Shown here: positions 17,678 through 26,840 of the stretch, one piece after another | How positions within the stretch are numbered: position 1 is the stretch's first letter | How the letters are laid out: the number at the start of each line of letters is the position of its first letter | NCBI RefSeq assembly: GCF_965221945.1 | Contig: NZ_OZ244925.1 | Coordinates: 3,782,001 to 3,846,000 of the forward strand | Direction: 5' to 3' | Source of the DNA: Poriferisodalis sp965221945 | GTDB taxonomy: Bacteria; Actinomycetota; Acidimicrobiia; Acidimicrobiales; Poriferisodalaceae | Length of the DNA: 64,000 nt | Program-made: the position numbers and the translations under genes | The notes under the pieces: model-generated | What the model saw: only the letters and a program-made list of their open reading frames with translations | Database searches by the model: none | What the model was told of the DNA's origin: nothing

Positions 17678-18715
17678 ATGACCTCGGTCACTCCCACCAT
17701 CTATGACGTCGCACAAGCCGCCGGCGTCAGCATCTCGACCGTCTCGAACGCGCTCAACCGCCCCGACCGTGTCAGCGAAGAGACAAGAGCCCGTGTCCTT
17801 GAGTGCATCGACCGGCTGGGATTTGTGCCCAAGTCTCAGGCGACGAACCTGGCGCGCAAGCAGATGCGACGGATCGGGGTGATCGCTCCGTTCACGTCGT
17901 ACGTCTCGTACATGACGCGACTGGCCGGGGTGCTCGCCGAAGCGAGAGCCGCGGGCTTCGAGGTGGCGACGTTCGACAGCGAGTCTGCGGCCACGTCCAT
18001 GACCCCGATACTCGACAGCCTGCCGATCAAGGGCCAGGTGGACGGTCTTATCGTGATGGGATTCACGCTCGACTCGACGATCGAGGACCGCCTCAAGGAC
18101 CGCGGAGTTCCCCTGGTTGTCGTCGACGCGATCAGCACCCGCTTTCCCGTCATCACATGCGATGACGAGCAGTCCGGTCGGGTCGGAGCCGCGCACCTGC
18201 TCGATCTCGGCCACCGCTCATTCGGTTATGTGCGAGAACGGCAGCGCGGCAGCTACGAGTCGCAGGCCGATCGCAGACTGTCGGGCTTCACCGCCGAGCT
18301 CGACAAGACGCCAGGCACTCAGCTGCGCGTAGTCGAATGCGACCCGACCTTCGAGTCAGCCCGCGCCGCAGCCCATGAGCTCATCGGCGCCGATAACTGC
18401 CCGACCGCCGTCATGGCTCATTTTGACGAACTCGCGGTGGGCGTACTGAAGGCCGCCGCAGACTTGGGAGTGAGAATCCCCGACGAGCTCTCGGTGATCG
18501 GCGTGGACGACGGGCCGGTCGCGGAGGCCACCGACCTCACTACGGTCCGCCAGCCTTTCAGCGAATCCGGCGTGGAAGCAGTGCGGCTGCTGATCTCGCG
18601 TCTCGATCGACCGTCGTCGGAGCGCACGGTCACGTTCCTCGATCTCCGGGTAGTGGAGCGGGGAACGACGGCACCCTTGGAGCCCGCCAGCAGCGTGGAG
18701 CGTAAGCACGCGTAA
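17678..18715 (+). CDS. LacI-family transcriptional regulator
   Basis: The 345-residue repressor has the canonical N-terminal HTH (TIYDVAQAAGVSISTVSNAL) and a hinge containing NLARKQMRRIGVI. A periplasmic-binding-protein-like sugar domain follows, with HLLDLGHRSFGYV, ADRRLSGF and ELSVIGVDDGPVAEATDLTTVRQP-like segments. It sits between nagA and the sugar ABC operon and most likely represses the latter. The palindrome shared by both flanking control regions is the obvious candidate operator, though it lacks the CG centre usual for LacI-family sites. The inducer is probably a sugar related to sucrose or fructosides, judged from the GH32 gene. Confidence 0.94.
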   Translation: MTSVTPTIYDVAQAAGVSISTVSNALNRPDRVSEETRARVLECIDRLGFVPKSQATNLARKQMRRIGVIAPFTSYVSYMTRLAGVLAEARAAGFEVATFDSESAATSMTPILDSLPIKGQVDGLIVMGFTLDSTIEDRLKDRGVPLVVVDAISTRFPVITCDDEQSGRVGAAHLLDLGHRSFGYVRERQRGSYESQADRRLSGFTAELDKTPGTQLRVVECDPTFESARAAAHELIGADNCPTAVMAHFDELAVGVLKAAADLGVRIPDELSVIGVDDGPVAEATDLTTVRQPFSESGVEAVRLLISRLDRPSSERTVTFLDLRVVERGTTAPLEPASSVERKHA

Positions 18716-18796
18716 CCCGGATGCTGAGACCCTGCCGGTCGCAGCGACTGGGCTGATGCAACCAGCGTTGCCTACGGGAATTCACCCGAGACTCCA

Positions 18797-18827
18797 TGTC
18801 AAACTGCTTTTATAAAAACACTTGACA
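18797..18827. promoter_or_regulatory. Two nested palindromes upstream of the sugar ABC operon
   Basis: TGTCAA (18797-18802) and TTGACA (18822-18827) form a 6-bp inverted repeat centred at 18812. TTTTATAAAA (18808-18817) lies in the middle with almost the same centre. TTGACA is also a perfect -35 sequence, so a bound repressor would block polymerase. The decamer is repeated upstream of nagA. Operator function is inference from symmetry and position. Confidence 0.55.
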
Positions 18828-18907
18828 CCTGCCGATGGTGCCGCGAAGATGTCGTGATCAGTACATCGGGAGCGGGCGAGCTCACGCCCGCTACAGGGGG
18901 GTTTGAA

Positions 18908-20512
18908 ATGCTTTCGCACTGGATGGCCAAGTTGCTTGGCGCCTCCGGCAGGAATGTCAGTCACGCGGGCCGGCACGTGGCAGCCGACAAAGCCGTGATG
19001 TCGCACGCTCCGCCGGGACATGGGGGACCGAAGCAACGGATCCGACGACATCACGCTGGCGTCTTGGTGCTCGCCCTTGTGGCGCTCATGGCGGCATCGT
19101 GCAGCCCGGGCGACAGCACGCCGAGTGATGCCGAGGCTCCGACCAGCGAGACTGCCGCCGCGACGGGAGACACCGAAGCACCGACGAGCGACGGTGACAC
19201 GGAGGCTCCGACGAGTCCGACGGAAGCTGCGGCGGGCGACACGGACGCTCCGACGAGCGACACCTCGGCTCCGACAACTGAGCCTCCGCCGTCGAAGCCA
19301 GAGTTGACCTCCGAACCCGCGACGCTCAGGATCCTCATGCAGTCTGGTGGAGGACCCTTCGACCTCCTCAATGTCCTCGGAGATGAGTTCTCCCGGCAGT
19401 TCCCGAACGTGACGTTCGAGTATCAAAAGGACTCGTTCGACAACCTGCTTCTCAATGGCCCAAGGCTTCTTGCGTCGGACAACCCACCCGACATTGTGCT
19501 CCTTCCTCAACTCATCGATCCGGCGAGAGACGGTCTCGTCCGCAGCCTCGATGAGTATTTCGAGCAGTTCGACTGGGGTTCGTTCTCGCCGTCGCAGTTG
19601 TCCCAGCACCGGGTGAGCGAACAAGGAATTCGCGGGTCGGGGTCCTTGTATGCACTAGGACTCGGCTATTCGATCACTGGCGTGATGTACAACAAGGAAC
19701 TGGCGGCGCGGATCGGGATGGATATACCGCCTGTAACGCTCGACGAATTCGAGTCGCTCATGGCGGCGGCCAAGGAGAACGGCATCCTGCCGATCATCTC
19801 ACTGTCGCCTGCTACATTTGCGCATCAGGCCATCTTCAATCAGTATCTGGATCCGGGTGCCATTGCGGATTTCATATTCCTTGTGCCTGGAGCCACAATC
19901 GACACACCTGAAGGTGTCGCAGCTGCTGACCGACTGGAAAGATGGGCAAACGAAGGCTACTTCAACGAAGACGTCAACAGCTTGAGCTACGCCGACCAGA
20001 TCACAAGGTTCGTCGAAGGTGATGGACTCTTTATGTTTAATGGCAGCTGGGCTGCTGGAGACTTGGACGCGAGGATGCCCGGAAATGCTGGATTCTTCGT
20101 CGTACCGCCCCTTGAGCCAGGCAAACCGCCGGTCGCCATGGGAGGATCAGTCCCGATAGTCATCGCAGCTAAGTCCAGTCTCCCAGACGTGGCGGCGTAC
20201 TTCATCGATTGGTTGCACTCCAATCCTGTGGCACGACAGATCGTTGCTGACACATCGGGCCAGTCACCAGGTGGTCCGTCAAACTTGCCAGCACCGACGG
20301 CCGAAGCTGGCACTTTGGTGCAACAGATGTTGGAGCAAGCCGGATATCTCTCGGCGGAGGGCGTAATCGTCGACTTTCTGGGCACTGCGACGGCAGGGTT
20401 CTTCGGCAACACCCTGATTCCTGAAGTTCAGCGCCTTGTCGGCGGCCAAACGAACCCGACGGACTTCAGCAGAGCGCTGCAGGAGGGCTACGAGGCGTCT
20501 TTGGATCAGTGA
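18908..20512 (+). CDS. Sugar ABC transporter solute-binding lipoprotein (family 1)
   Basis: I chose the ATG at 18908 because a G-rich stretch precedes it. A GTG or ATG at about 18990-19000 would give a shorter, more normal signal peptide. The lipobox is LMAASC. After it comes a low-complexity linker with five imperfect copies of (E/D/S)APTS, then an extracellular solute-binding domain of the maltose/sugar type (NPPDIVLLPQLIDPARDGLV, GVMYNKELAARIGMDIPPVT, LFMFNGSWAAGDLDARMPG). It feeds the two downstream permeases. The enzymes of the operon suggest a fructoside such as sucrose as ligand. Confidence 0.9.
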   Translation: MLSHWMAKLLGASGRNVSHAGRHVAADKAVMSHAPPGHGGPKQRIRRHHAGVLVLALVALMAASCSPGDSTPSDAEAPTSETAAATGDTEAPTSDGDTEAPTSPTEAAAGDTDAPTSDTSAPTTEPPPSKPELTSEPATLRILMQSGGGPFDLLNVLGDEFSRQFPNVTFEYQKDSFDNLLLNGPRLLASDNPPDIVLLPQLIDPARDGLVRSLDEYFEQFDWGSFSPSQLSQHRVSEQGIRGSGSLYALGLGYSITGVMYNKELAARIGMDIPPVTLDEFESLMAAAKENGILPIISLSPATFAHQAIFNQYLDPGAIADFIFLVPGATIDTPEGVAAADRLERWANEGYFNEDVNSLSYADQITRFVEGDGLFMFNGSWAAGDLDARMPGNAGFFVVPPLEPGKPPVAMGGSVPIVIAAKSSLPDVAAYFIDWLHSNPVARQIVADTSGQSPGGPSNLPAPTAEAGTLVQQMLEQAGYLSAEGVIVDFLGTATAGFFGNTLIPEVQRLVGGQTNPTDFSRALQEGYEASLDQ

Positions 20513-20543
20513 GCGAGGTCTTCCCGCTCATGGGTGAGCCGAT

Positions 20544-20569
20544 CCGTCGTGGAGTCACCGCCACGGCGG
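20544..20569 (+). promoter_or_regulatory. Intercistronic hairpin after the solute-binding gene
   Basis: CCGTCGTGG (20544-20552) can pair with CCACGGCGG (20561-20569), one mismatch, across an 8-base loop. It lies in the 70-base gap between the binding-protein gene and the first permease. Such hairpins commonly protect the upstream mRNA so that receptor exceeds permease. No T tract follows, so it is not a full terminator. Role is inferred. Confidence 0.45.
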
Positions 20570-20582
20570 ACCGGTCCATCGA

Positions 20583-21503
20583 ATGACGATGCGCGTCAAG
20601 AATGCAGACGCCAGCGCTTTGGTGCAAAATGGGCTCATGCGGCATCGCGGTTGGCTATTCGTCCTGCCGGCGTTCGCGATGTATGCGGCGTTCGTCCTCT
20701 GGCCGCTGATCACATCGGTCAATTACTCTTTCTACGACTGGAACGGAATCGGTGAATCTCGGTGGGTGGGATTCGAGAACTACCGACGCATACTGACGGA
20801 CAGTGCCCAACTCGCACCGATATTTAACTCCCTGAAGTTCATCGCCTTCTTCACTGTTGTTCCGGTAACGATTGGATTGCTGTCAGCGGCGATCCTCCAT
20901 GATCTGCGAAGCCGGTACTTGGGAGCTTTCCGAACGATGCTGTTCTTTCCTCAAGTCATTCCGCTGGTGGCATCTGGAATCGTGTGGGGATGGATCTACT
21001 CCTCGTCGGGTATTCTGAATCAGGGACTATCGTGGATCGGTCTCGAGTCATGGACTCGACCTTGGCTCGCCGATTTTGATCTCGCGTTTCCTGCAGTCGG
21101 CGTGGTCGGCGCTTGGGTGCTGACTGGCTTCTGCACCCTCCTCCTATCTGCGGGAATATCCAAGATTGATAGGAACCTCTACGACGCGGCAAAAGTAGAT
21201 GGCGCAGGTAGATTGCGAGAATTCATAGCGGTGACGCTTCCCGGTGTTCGAAGAGAGATCGGGGTTTGCGTCATCGTCACAATGATCAGTGCTCTCGCCA
21301 GCTTTGACATCGTCTTCATAACGACACGCGGCGGTCCTGGGCGGGAAACCCTGGTCCCGGGTGTTCAGATATTTCGTGCGGCGTTTGCGGAGAGACGAAT
21401 CGGATCTGCTTCCGCGATGGCGGTCCTCTTGATGCTTCTCATCTGGGCACTGGTGCTTCCGATTCAGAAATTCTTCCAACGGGACGCGACTAAGCAGTCA
21501 TGA
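20583..21503 (+). CDS. Sugar ABC transporter permease (MalF/UgpA type)
   Basis: The 306-residue protein has six predicted membrane helices, beginning with GWLFVLPAFAMYAAFVLWPL, and the conserved EAA loop LYDAAKVDGAGRLREFIAVTLP. GGPGRET-type text near the end of the transport domain is typical of this family. The gene overlaps the next permease by 4 bases. It forms the channel with that partner. Confidence 0.93.
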   Translation: MTMRVKNADASALVQNGLMRHRGWLFVLPAFAMYAAFVLWPLITSVNYSFYDWNGIGESRWVGFENYRRILTDSAQLAPIFNSLKFIAFFTVVPVTIGLLSAAILHDLRSRYLGAFRTMLFFPQVIPLVASGIVWGWIYSSSGILNQGLSWIGLESWTRPWLADFDLAFPAVGVVGAWVLTGFCTLLLSAGISKIDRNLYDAAKVDGAGRLREFIAVTLPGVRREIGVCVIVTMISALASFDIVFITTRGGPGRETLVPGVQIFRAAFAERRIGSASAMAVLLMLLIWALVLPIQKFFQRDATKQS

Positions 21504-22315
21504 GTCGTTCACAGGTGTTCCCTAGGGTCGTCATGGCTGCCCTTCTGCTGTTCACCTTGATGCCTTTCGTAACGCTGCTGTCAGCCGCACTCCAGCCGAC
21601 TGGGCAGCCGCCTAGGGGCCTCACATGGCCCTCAAGCCCGCAGTGGAGCAACTTTGTCGAGGCGTATCAGGTTGCGGAGATGACGCCCTTGCTCGTGTCG
21701 AGCGTGCTGATCGTGATCGGTGTAGTGCCGGTGTCGCTGCTTATATCTGCGCTAGCAGGCTATGGCCTGGCCTCTTTGTCGATTCCCGGCGCGCGGTGGC
21801 TGTTCCTCGTCTTCATTGCAGGTCTGACGATTCCATTCGAATCACTCATCACTCCGCTGTATTACCAAATGAAAGCACTCGGTGTTCTGAATTCACGATT
21901 GGCAGTGATCCTTGCGTTGATCGGAATCTTCATGCCGTTTAGCGTTTTCTGGATGCGTACTCACTTCGAGTCGATTCCGTCGGAGATCAGAGAGGCAGCC
22001 GAGATTGACGGCGCAGGACCATGGCAGGCATTCTGGCGAGTTCATCTGCCGCTCGCACGCCCCGCCGTCGCCTCTCTCGCAATACTCTTGTTTCTTTGGA
22101 CATGGAATCAGTTCATCCTCGCGCTTGTGTTGATCGAGGACCCTTCCATGCGCACCGTTGCAGGAGCGCTGGGAGCATTCCAGAGCCAATACAGTACGAA
22201 CGTCGTCTTGCTTGCGGCAGTCTCGGCGCTGATCATGGCGCCATCGATCGTTGTTTTCTTACTGTTTCAGAGACAATTCTCAAGGGCCCTTCTTGAGGGT
22301 GCGGTGAAGGGCTAA
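21500..22315 (+). CDS. Sugar ABC transporter permease (MalG/UgpE type)
   Basis: The second, shorter permease (271 residues) has the LLFTLMPFVTLLSAAL first helix, IPFESLITPLYYQMKALGVL and the EAA loop EIREAAEIDGAGPWQAFWRV. Its TAA stop shares one base with the ATG of the SGNH hydrolase, so the esterase belongs to the same transcript. The ATPase partner is most likely the msmK-like gene at 25380. Confidence 0.93.
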   Translation: MSRSQVFPRVVMAALLLFTLMPFVTLLSAALQPTGQPPRGLTWPSSPQWSNFVEAYQVAEMTPLLVSSVLIVIGVVPVSLLISALAGYGLASLSIPGARWLFLVFIAGLTIPFESLITPLYYQMKALGVLNSRLAVILALIGIFMPFSVFWMRTHFESIPSEIREAAEIDGAGPWQAFWRVHLPLARPAVASLAILLFLWTWNQFILALVLIEDPSMRTVAGALGAFQSQYSTNVVLLAAVSALIMAPSIVVFLLFQRQFSRALLEGAVKG

Positions 22316-23232
22316 TGACGAACGAGGCGACGAGACAAACGGCTTCGCTGGCATCTGCACACGATGTCGCTGATCGGATGAAGCAGATAGTTGATCCCCC
22401 GGAAGCCGTGGACGCCCAAATGGTCGCCCGATATACCAACCTCGGAGCATTCCCGCTGTTCCACCGGTTTCCGCTCACGGAACAGACCAAGCGGATCGTT
22501 CTCGCTGAGATGATGTCGTGCTCGGTCGCGCAGGCATCGACATTCGTTGATTACCTCTCGACTGAGGCGCGTGCGAGCGTTGCGCTGCTCCTCGAAGAAG
22601 CAGGCGTCGTCGAGTTGCTGTCCCTGCTGCCATTCAAGAATGGCACCCGTGTCCTTACAGTGGGCGATTCGATCACAGCTGACCGGCTCGGATGGGCCGA
22701 GTTGATGTCGCTTGCATCGGACGAGATGACCCGGTCGGCATTCACGGTGGTCAACATGGGCGTTGGCGGCCAAACGAGCGCGGACGTGATCAGCCAGATC
22801 GATCTCTACGCGGACTTGGAGCCGGACTGGGTCGTTTTGATGGTCGGAACCAATGACTTCCGATTCCACACCGATGCGACAAGAGCGACAATGCTCTCCA
22901 GATCGGAAACCGAACGAAACCTGCTGCTGATCCGTCAACTCATCGATGATGAGCTAGGGGCCCGCTTGGTGGTGGTCACACCGCCGCCAATCGCAAGGCC
23001 GGGCGTGACCGTCGGCGCTGGCGCCAGATCTGTCGGCTGGTCCGAGGGATACGACGCATCCTTAGCCGAGTTCATTCGGTCAGAGTTCGCCGACCACATC
23101 GATGTGCACAGCGTTCTCGGAGAGGCTGTCGCCGATGACCTCTACGAAGAGGACGGAGTTCACCCGAGCGCACAAGGCCAACGACTGATTCTTCGCACGA
23201 TGCTGCAGCGTCTTCCGCTGATCGACTCGTGA
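22315..23232 (+). CDS. SGNH/GDSL-family hydrolase (esterase)
   Basis: The 305-residue protein has the SGNH blocks: GDSIT with nucleophile Ser about 119, NMGVGGQTS, LMVGTNDFRF and the catalytic Asp-x-x-His in DGVHPSAQG. An N-terminal region of about 100 residues with no known motif precedes the hydrolase domain. There is no signal peptide, so it is cytoplasmic. Within a sugar-uptake operon ahead of a GH32 enzyme it could remove acyl groups from an imported acylated sugar. That role is inference. Confidence 0.85.
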   Translation: MTNEATRQTASLASAHDVADRMKQIVDPPEAVDAQMVARYTNLGAFPLFHRFPLTEQTKRIVLAEMMSCSVAQASTFVDYLSTEARASVALLLEEAGVVELLSLLPFKNGTRVLTVGDSITADRLGWAELMSLASDEMTRSAFTVVNMGVGGQTSADVISQIDLYADLEPDWVVLMVGTNDFRFHTDATRATMLSRSETERNLLLIRQLIDDELGARLVVVTPPPIARPGVTVGAGARSVGWSEGYDASLAEFIRSEFADHIDVHSVLGEAVADDLYEEDGVHPSAQGQRLILRTMLQRLPLIDS

Positions 23233-23290
23233 TCGAGCTTTGCGCAGGCGGGATGGCGCGGTCGAAGGATCGACGACACGTGAGCCGCGG

Positions 23291-24682
23291 GTGACTCAAG
23301 CGAGAATCCCCGGATTCCACCTCACTGCCCCCGTAGGCGCGATCAATGACCCGAACGGATTGTGGGCAGATCCAACTGGCCGTATCCATGTCGTCTATCA
23401 GCACAATCCTGCCGGCGAGAGCTGCCTGTCCTCGGGAACGGGCAGCGGACCCAAACACTGGGGACACGCTTGGTCTGACGACCTGATCGCATGGACGCAT
23501 GGCGGAAGCGTCATCGCCCCCACACCCCGATGGCACGACAGCGATGGAGCGTGGTCCGGTTCGATCGTCGTGGACGACACGGATGTGTGTGCGTTCTACA
23601 CCGGCGTCAGACTCCAAGGCGATGATTGGCTGGAGTCGGTGTGCGGCGCCTCGATCGACGGGGCTGCGACGGGCGACAGCTCAATAGGGCACGCCAAGCG
23701 ATTGCTGATCCCCGCGGGAGACGCAGGGATCGGCAATCAGTTTCGAGACCCGTACGTGACGGTCGCTGACGGAACCACGATCATGATCGTCGGAGGCGAT
23801 ACACCCGAGGGCGGCCGTGTCATGGCCTATCGCAGTGCCGATTTTGTTCGCTGGGATCCCTTGGGAGTGTTCTTCGATGCGTCGCGTGCATCGTCACTTC
23901 TTCCGCCGGAACTGACGGAAGCGACGTGGGAATGTCCCCAGTTGCTGAGGTTCGAGGACGCGGCAGTTCTCATCCTCTCGATCGACCGAGATCCGCGACC
24001 TGTCGTGTACCTCGTCGGTTCAGCGAATCTTGATCAGGGTTTCCAGGCCGAAACGTGGGGTTTCATTGACAGTGCCTTTGGCTCGTACGCCACCCATGTC
24101 GCAGACATTGACGACGAAGGTCCGTTCTCCATCAGCTGGGTGCGGGGTCCGACTTTGTCCAGACTGAGATCGAGAGACCGAGGCCACCTGACGATGATCC
24201 GCCGGCTGAAGCTTGACGCGCACCAGAGGCTGCTGGCCCGCTTCATTCGTTCTCCCCGTCAAGTGGCACACGCTGTGGGCATGACGCCATGGCACTTCGA
24301 AGGCGACATCCGCTTCAGCGGAACGAAGACGGCACTCCTCGAGGCGACTCTCAAGGTCAATGGCGCACCGCCCGGTACGAGGCACTCGGAATTTCGCATC
24401 GGGTCTTCGAGGGAGTGCATCCGTCTCCTCTTTGAACTTCACCGTCATCGTGTCATCTTGCAGACCCCGATTCGCGAGATGAGCCTGGAAGTGCATCCAT
24501 CGGAGGTCGAACTGCATGTTGTGTGGGACGCGTCCATTGCGGAGGTCATCGTGGGGGGAAACTCCGCGACATACCACTTCATGCCCGACGACGATGTGAC
24601 GCTGTCGCTCGAGGTGTCGCCCGATGTTGAAGCAGCGGGCATTGTCGCTGTCGACACGGAACAGCAGCCCGGGCAGACATGA
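23291..24682 (+). CDS. Glycoside hydrolase family 32 (invertase / sucrose-6-phosphate hydrolase-like)
   Basis: GH32 enzymes cleave beta-fructofuranosides such as sucrose or fructans. The 463-residue product shows the nucleophile motif NDPNG (Asp about residue 20), the transition-state RDP motif in FRDPYVT and the acid/base motif ATWECPQLL, followed by a C-terminal beta-sandwich region. I chose GTG 23291; a TTG at 23240 would add 17 residues. No signal peptide is visible, so it would act on imported sugar. It overlaps the kinase gene by 4 bases. Confidence 0.9.
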   Translation: MTQARIPGFHLTAPVGAINDPNGLWADPTGRIHVVYQHNPAGESCLSSGTGSGPKHWGHAWSDDLIAWTHGGSVIAPTPRWHDSDGAWSGSIVVDDTDVCAFYTGVRLQGDDWLESVCGASIDGAATGDSSIGHAKRLLIPAGDAGIGNQFRDPYVTVADGTTIMIVGGDTPEGGRVMAYRSADFVRWDPLGVFFDASRASSLLPPELTEATWECPQLLRFEDAAVLILSIDRDPRPVVYLVGSANLDQGFQAETWGFIDSAFGSYATHVADIDDEGPFSISWVRGPTLSRLRSRDRGHLTMIRRLKLDAHQRLLARFIRSPRQVAHAVGMTPWHFEGDIRFSGTKTALLEATLKVNGAPPGTRHSEFRIGSSRECIRLLFELHRHRVILQTPIREMSLEVHPSEVELHVVWDASIAEVIVGGNSATYHFMPDDDVTLSLEVSPDVEAAGIVAVDTEQQPGQT

Positions 24683-25338
24683 GCAGCCACAGCCGGCGCG
24701 TCGGCACGCTCGAGGAGCTTGTCGCGAAGACGATCTCGGGAGCCGCTTCCGTCGATCGGTTCATGCTCGGTCTCGCCGGAACGCCCGGCAGCGGCAAGTC
24801 CACTCTCGCCAAGCATCTGCGTCGGCGCTTCGGATACGTCCCGATCGTCGAGATGGACGGGTTCCATCTCTCCAACTCCGAGCTTGAGCAGGCAGGGCTG
24901 CTGCACCGCAAAGGAGCAATGGAAACGTTCGACGGGCATGGCTTCGTCGATCTGCTGCTGCGGATTCGCAACCAGCAAGAGGGCGAGGACGTCACCGCTC
25001 CGCGTTTCGACCGGTCACGCGAAGAATGCGTGCCGGATGCAATCCGGATTCGACCATCGGACCGGATCGTGATCGTCGAAGGCAACTACCTTCTGTCCGA
25101 CGACCCTCCATGGGCGTCGGTCCGTCCGAATCTAGACCTGTGCGCGTTCGTGGACGTCGACGCCGCAACGCGGATGCAACGCCTCGTCCGGCGCCACATG
25201 TCGTACGGAAGAACGAGAGCCGAGGCGAGACGTTTCGTGCTGAACAGCGACGAGCACAATGCCGCGTTGATCGAGGAGACGCGTGGAAGCGCCGATCTCG
25301 TCGTGAACGTCGAATGGCAAGACGTCGAGTCCACCTAG
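24679..25338 (+). CDS. P-loop sugar/nucleoside kinase (uridine-kinase/fructokinase-like)
   Basis: The 219-residue kinase has Walker A GTPGSGKST near residue 37, the substrate loop VEMDGFHLSNSEL, FDRSREECV and IVIVEGNYLL. This is the PanK/uridine-kinase-like fold also used by the kinases of some fructose ABC systems. Directly after a GH32 enzyme it is a good candidate to phosphorylate released fructose. The usual PfkB or ROK fructokinases are absent from the operon, which supports but does not prove the idea. Confidence 0.75.
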   Translation: MSSHSRRVGTLEELVAKTISGAASVDRFMLGLAGTPGSGKSTLAKHLRRRFGYVPIVEMDGFHLSNSELEQAGLLHRKGAMETFDGHGFVDLLLRIRNQQEGEDVTAPRFDRSREECVPDAIRIRPSDRIVIVEGNYLLSDDPPWASVRPNLDLCAFVDVDAATRMQRLVRRHMSYGRTRAEARRFVLNSDEHNAALIEETRGSADLVVNVEWQDVEST

Positions 25339-25379
25339 GGATGGTCAGGCGGATCGCGTGAAGGACAGGAGATGACGCC

Positions 25380-26840
25380 TTGGCATCAATAGCGATCGAC
25401 AGGGTCGACAAGATCTACCCCAACGACTTCCAAGCGATTCACGACCTGAGTCTGGAGATCGAGGACGGCGAGTTCCTGGTTCTTGTCGGGCCATCGGGCT
25501 GTGGGAAATCGACAGCCTTGCGGATGGTGGCAGGGCTCGAAGAGATCTCCGGTGGATTGCTCCGGATCGGCGACCGCGTGGTCAACGACGTGGAACCGAA
25601 GAAGCGCGACATAGCGATGGTCTTCCAGAACTATGCGCTGTACCCGCAGATGACGGTCAGGGACAACATCGGATTCGCCCTGAAGATCGCCAAAGTGCCC
25701 AAGAAGGAAATCGCCCGGCGCGTCGACGAAGCAGCCCAGATGCTCGAGCTGATCGAACAGCTCGACAAGAAGCCAGCGCAGCTCTCCGGCGGTCAGAAGC
25801 AGCGCGTGGCGATGGGCCGCGCTGTCGTGCGCCAGCCTGCCGCATTCCTGATGGACGAGCCGCTCTCAAACCTCGACGCCAAACTGCGAGTCCAGATGCG
25901 AGCCGAGATCTCGAGGCTCCAGCTGCAGCTCGGAGTCACGACCATCTACGTCACCCATGATCAGGTCGAAGCGATGACGATGGGCGACCGAGTAGCGGTT
26001 CTCAAGGACGGGCGGCTCCAGCAGGTCGACACCCCGCAGAACCTCTACGACCGCCCAGTCAACGTCTTCGTCGCCTCGTTCATCGGGTCACCTGCCATGA
26101 ACCTCTATGAGGCCGTCTTGCATGACGGTCGGCTGCAGCTGGGCTCGCACCATCTGGCACTGCCCCGGTCGGTCTTCGACCGTCGGCCGATGCTTCGGCG
26201 CTACGACAGTCGAAGCGTCGTCATCGGGGTGCGGCCAGAGCATCTACAAGACGCTTCGCTGGCGCCGTCGGTGCCGAGCGGCACGACGATCACCTCAAGG
26301 GTTGAGTTCACCGAGTCATTGGGTCACGAGGTCGTCGTTCACTTCATGATGGATGCGAAGCCGGCAGATCCGGGAATCATGGAAGGTGCCGATGTCGTCA
26401 CCGGCTCCAGTGCGGTCGCTCGGCTCGACTCGCGCACCGCGTGCGGCGCAGGAGACGAAATCGACATTGCAGTCGCGGTCGAGCACCTTCATTTCTTCGA
26501 CATTGATGACCAGACAGCCATCTGGCCCGAGTTTGACGGGTGTTTTGCGTTTTGGCAGGTCAGTGGGGGCGCGCGGGTTGGTGTTTCCACTACATCGGTT
26601 CTGGGGAGGGGGTACGCGTTAGTGGATGCGGGCTTTGTCCCAGGTGCGTGTGGGGGTGTGGGTGGCGGCGAGGATCTGGTTTTGGAGGGGGCTGCGGCGG
26701 GTGGTGAGGGTGATGTGCTTGTCGTGGGCGGTGAGGCGGACTTGGCGTATGCGGTCGAGTTCTCGCAGGGCTCGGGCGGCGGTGAGGTGCTGGTCGGGCT
26801 GGTCGGGGTCGGCGATGTGGGCTGTTTGGAGGTCGCGTGA
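25380..26840 (+). CDS. MsmK/UgpC-type sugar ABC ATPase, 3' end replaced by IS read-through
   Basis: The ATPase starts at TTG 25380 behind AGGAG and has Walker A GPSGCGKST, signature LSGGQKQRVAMGRA, Walker B FLMDEPLSNLDAK and a C-terminal regulatory (TOBE/OB) domain. Residues 1-382 (to 26525) are normal and end at the expected family C terminus (HLHFFDIDDQTAIW). The IS then adds about 104 foreign residues in frame, ending at 26840. The ancestral stop survives beyond the IS at 28475-28477: joining the flanks and removing one TCTGG copy gives W-D-stop, 383 residues. The ATPase may still work with its tail. Confidence 0.9.
   Translation: MASIAIDRVDKIYPNDFQAIHDLSLEIEDGEFLVLVGPSGCGKSTALRMVAGLEEISGGLLRIGDRVVNDVEPKKRDIAMVFQNYALYPQMTVRDNIGFALKIAKVPKKEIARRVDEAAQMLELIEQLDKKPAQLSGGQKQRVAMGRAVVRQPAAFLMDEPLSNLDAKLRVQMRAEISRLQLQLGVTTIYVTHDQVEAMTMGDRVAVLKDGRLQQVDTPQNLYDRPVNVFVASFIGSPAMNLYEAVLHDGRLQLGSHHLALPRSVFDRRPMLRRYDSRSVVIGVRPEHLQDASLAPSVPSGTTITSRVEFTESLGHEVVVHFMMDAKPADPGIMEGADVVTGSSAVARLDSRTACGAGDEIDIAVAVEHLHFFDIDDQTAIWPEFDGCFAFWQVSGGARVGVSTTSVLGRGYALVDAGFVPGACGGVGGGEDLVLEGAAAGGEGDVLVVGGEADLAYAVEFSQGSGGGEVLVGLVGVGDVGCLEVA
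26521..26525. repeat. Target-site duplication, left copy (TCTGG)
   Basis: These five bases are repeated at 28467-28471 directly outside the right end of the insertion sequence. They fall within the codons for Ile-Trp of the interrupted ATPase gene. Confidence 0.85.
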
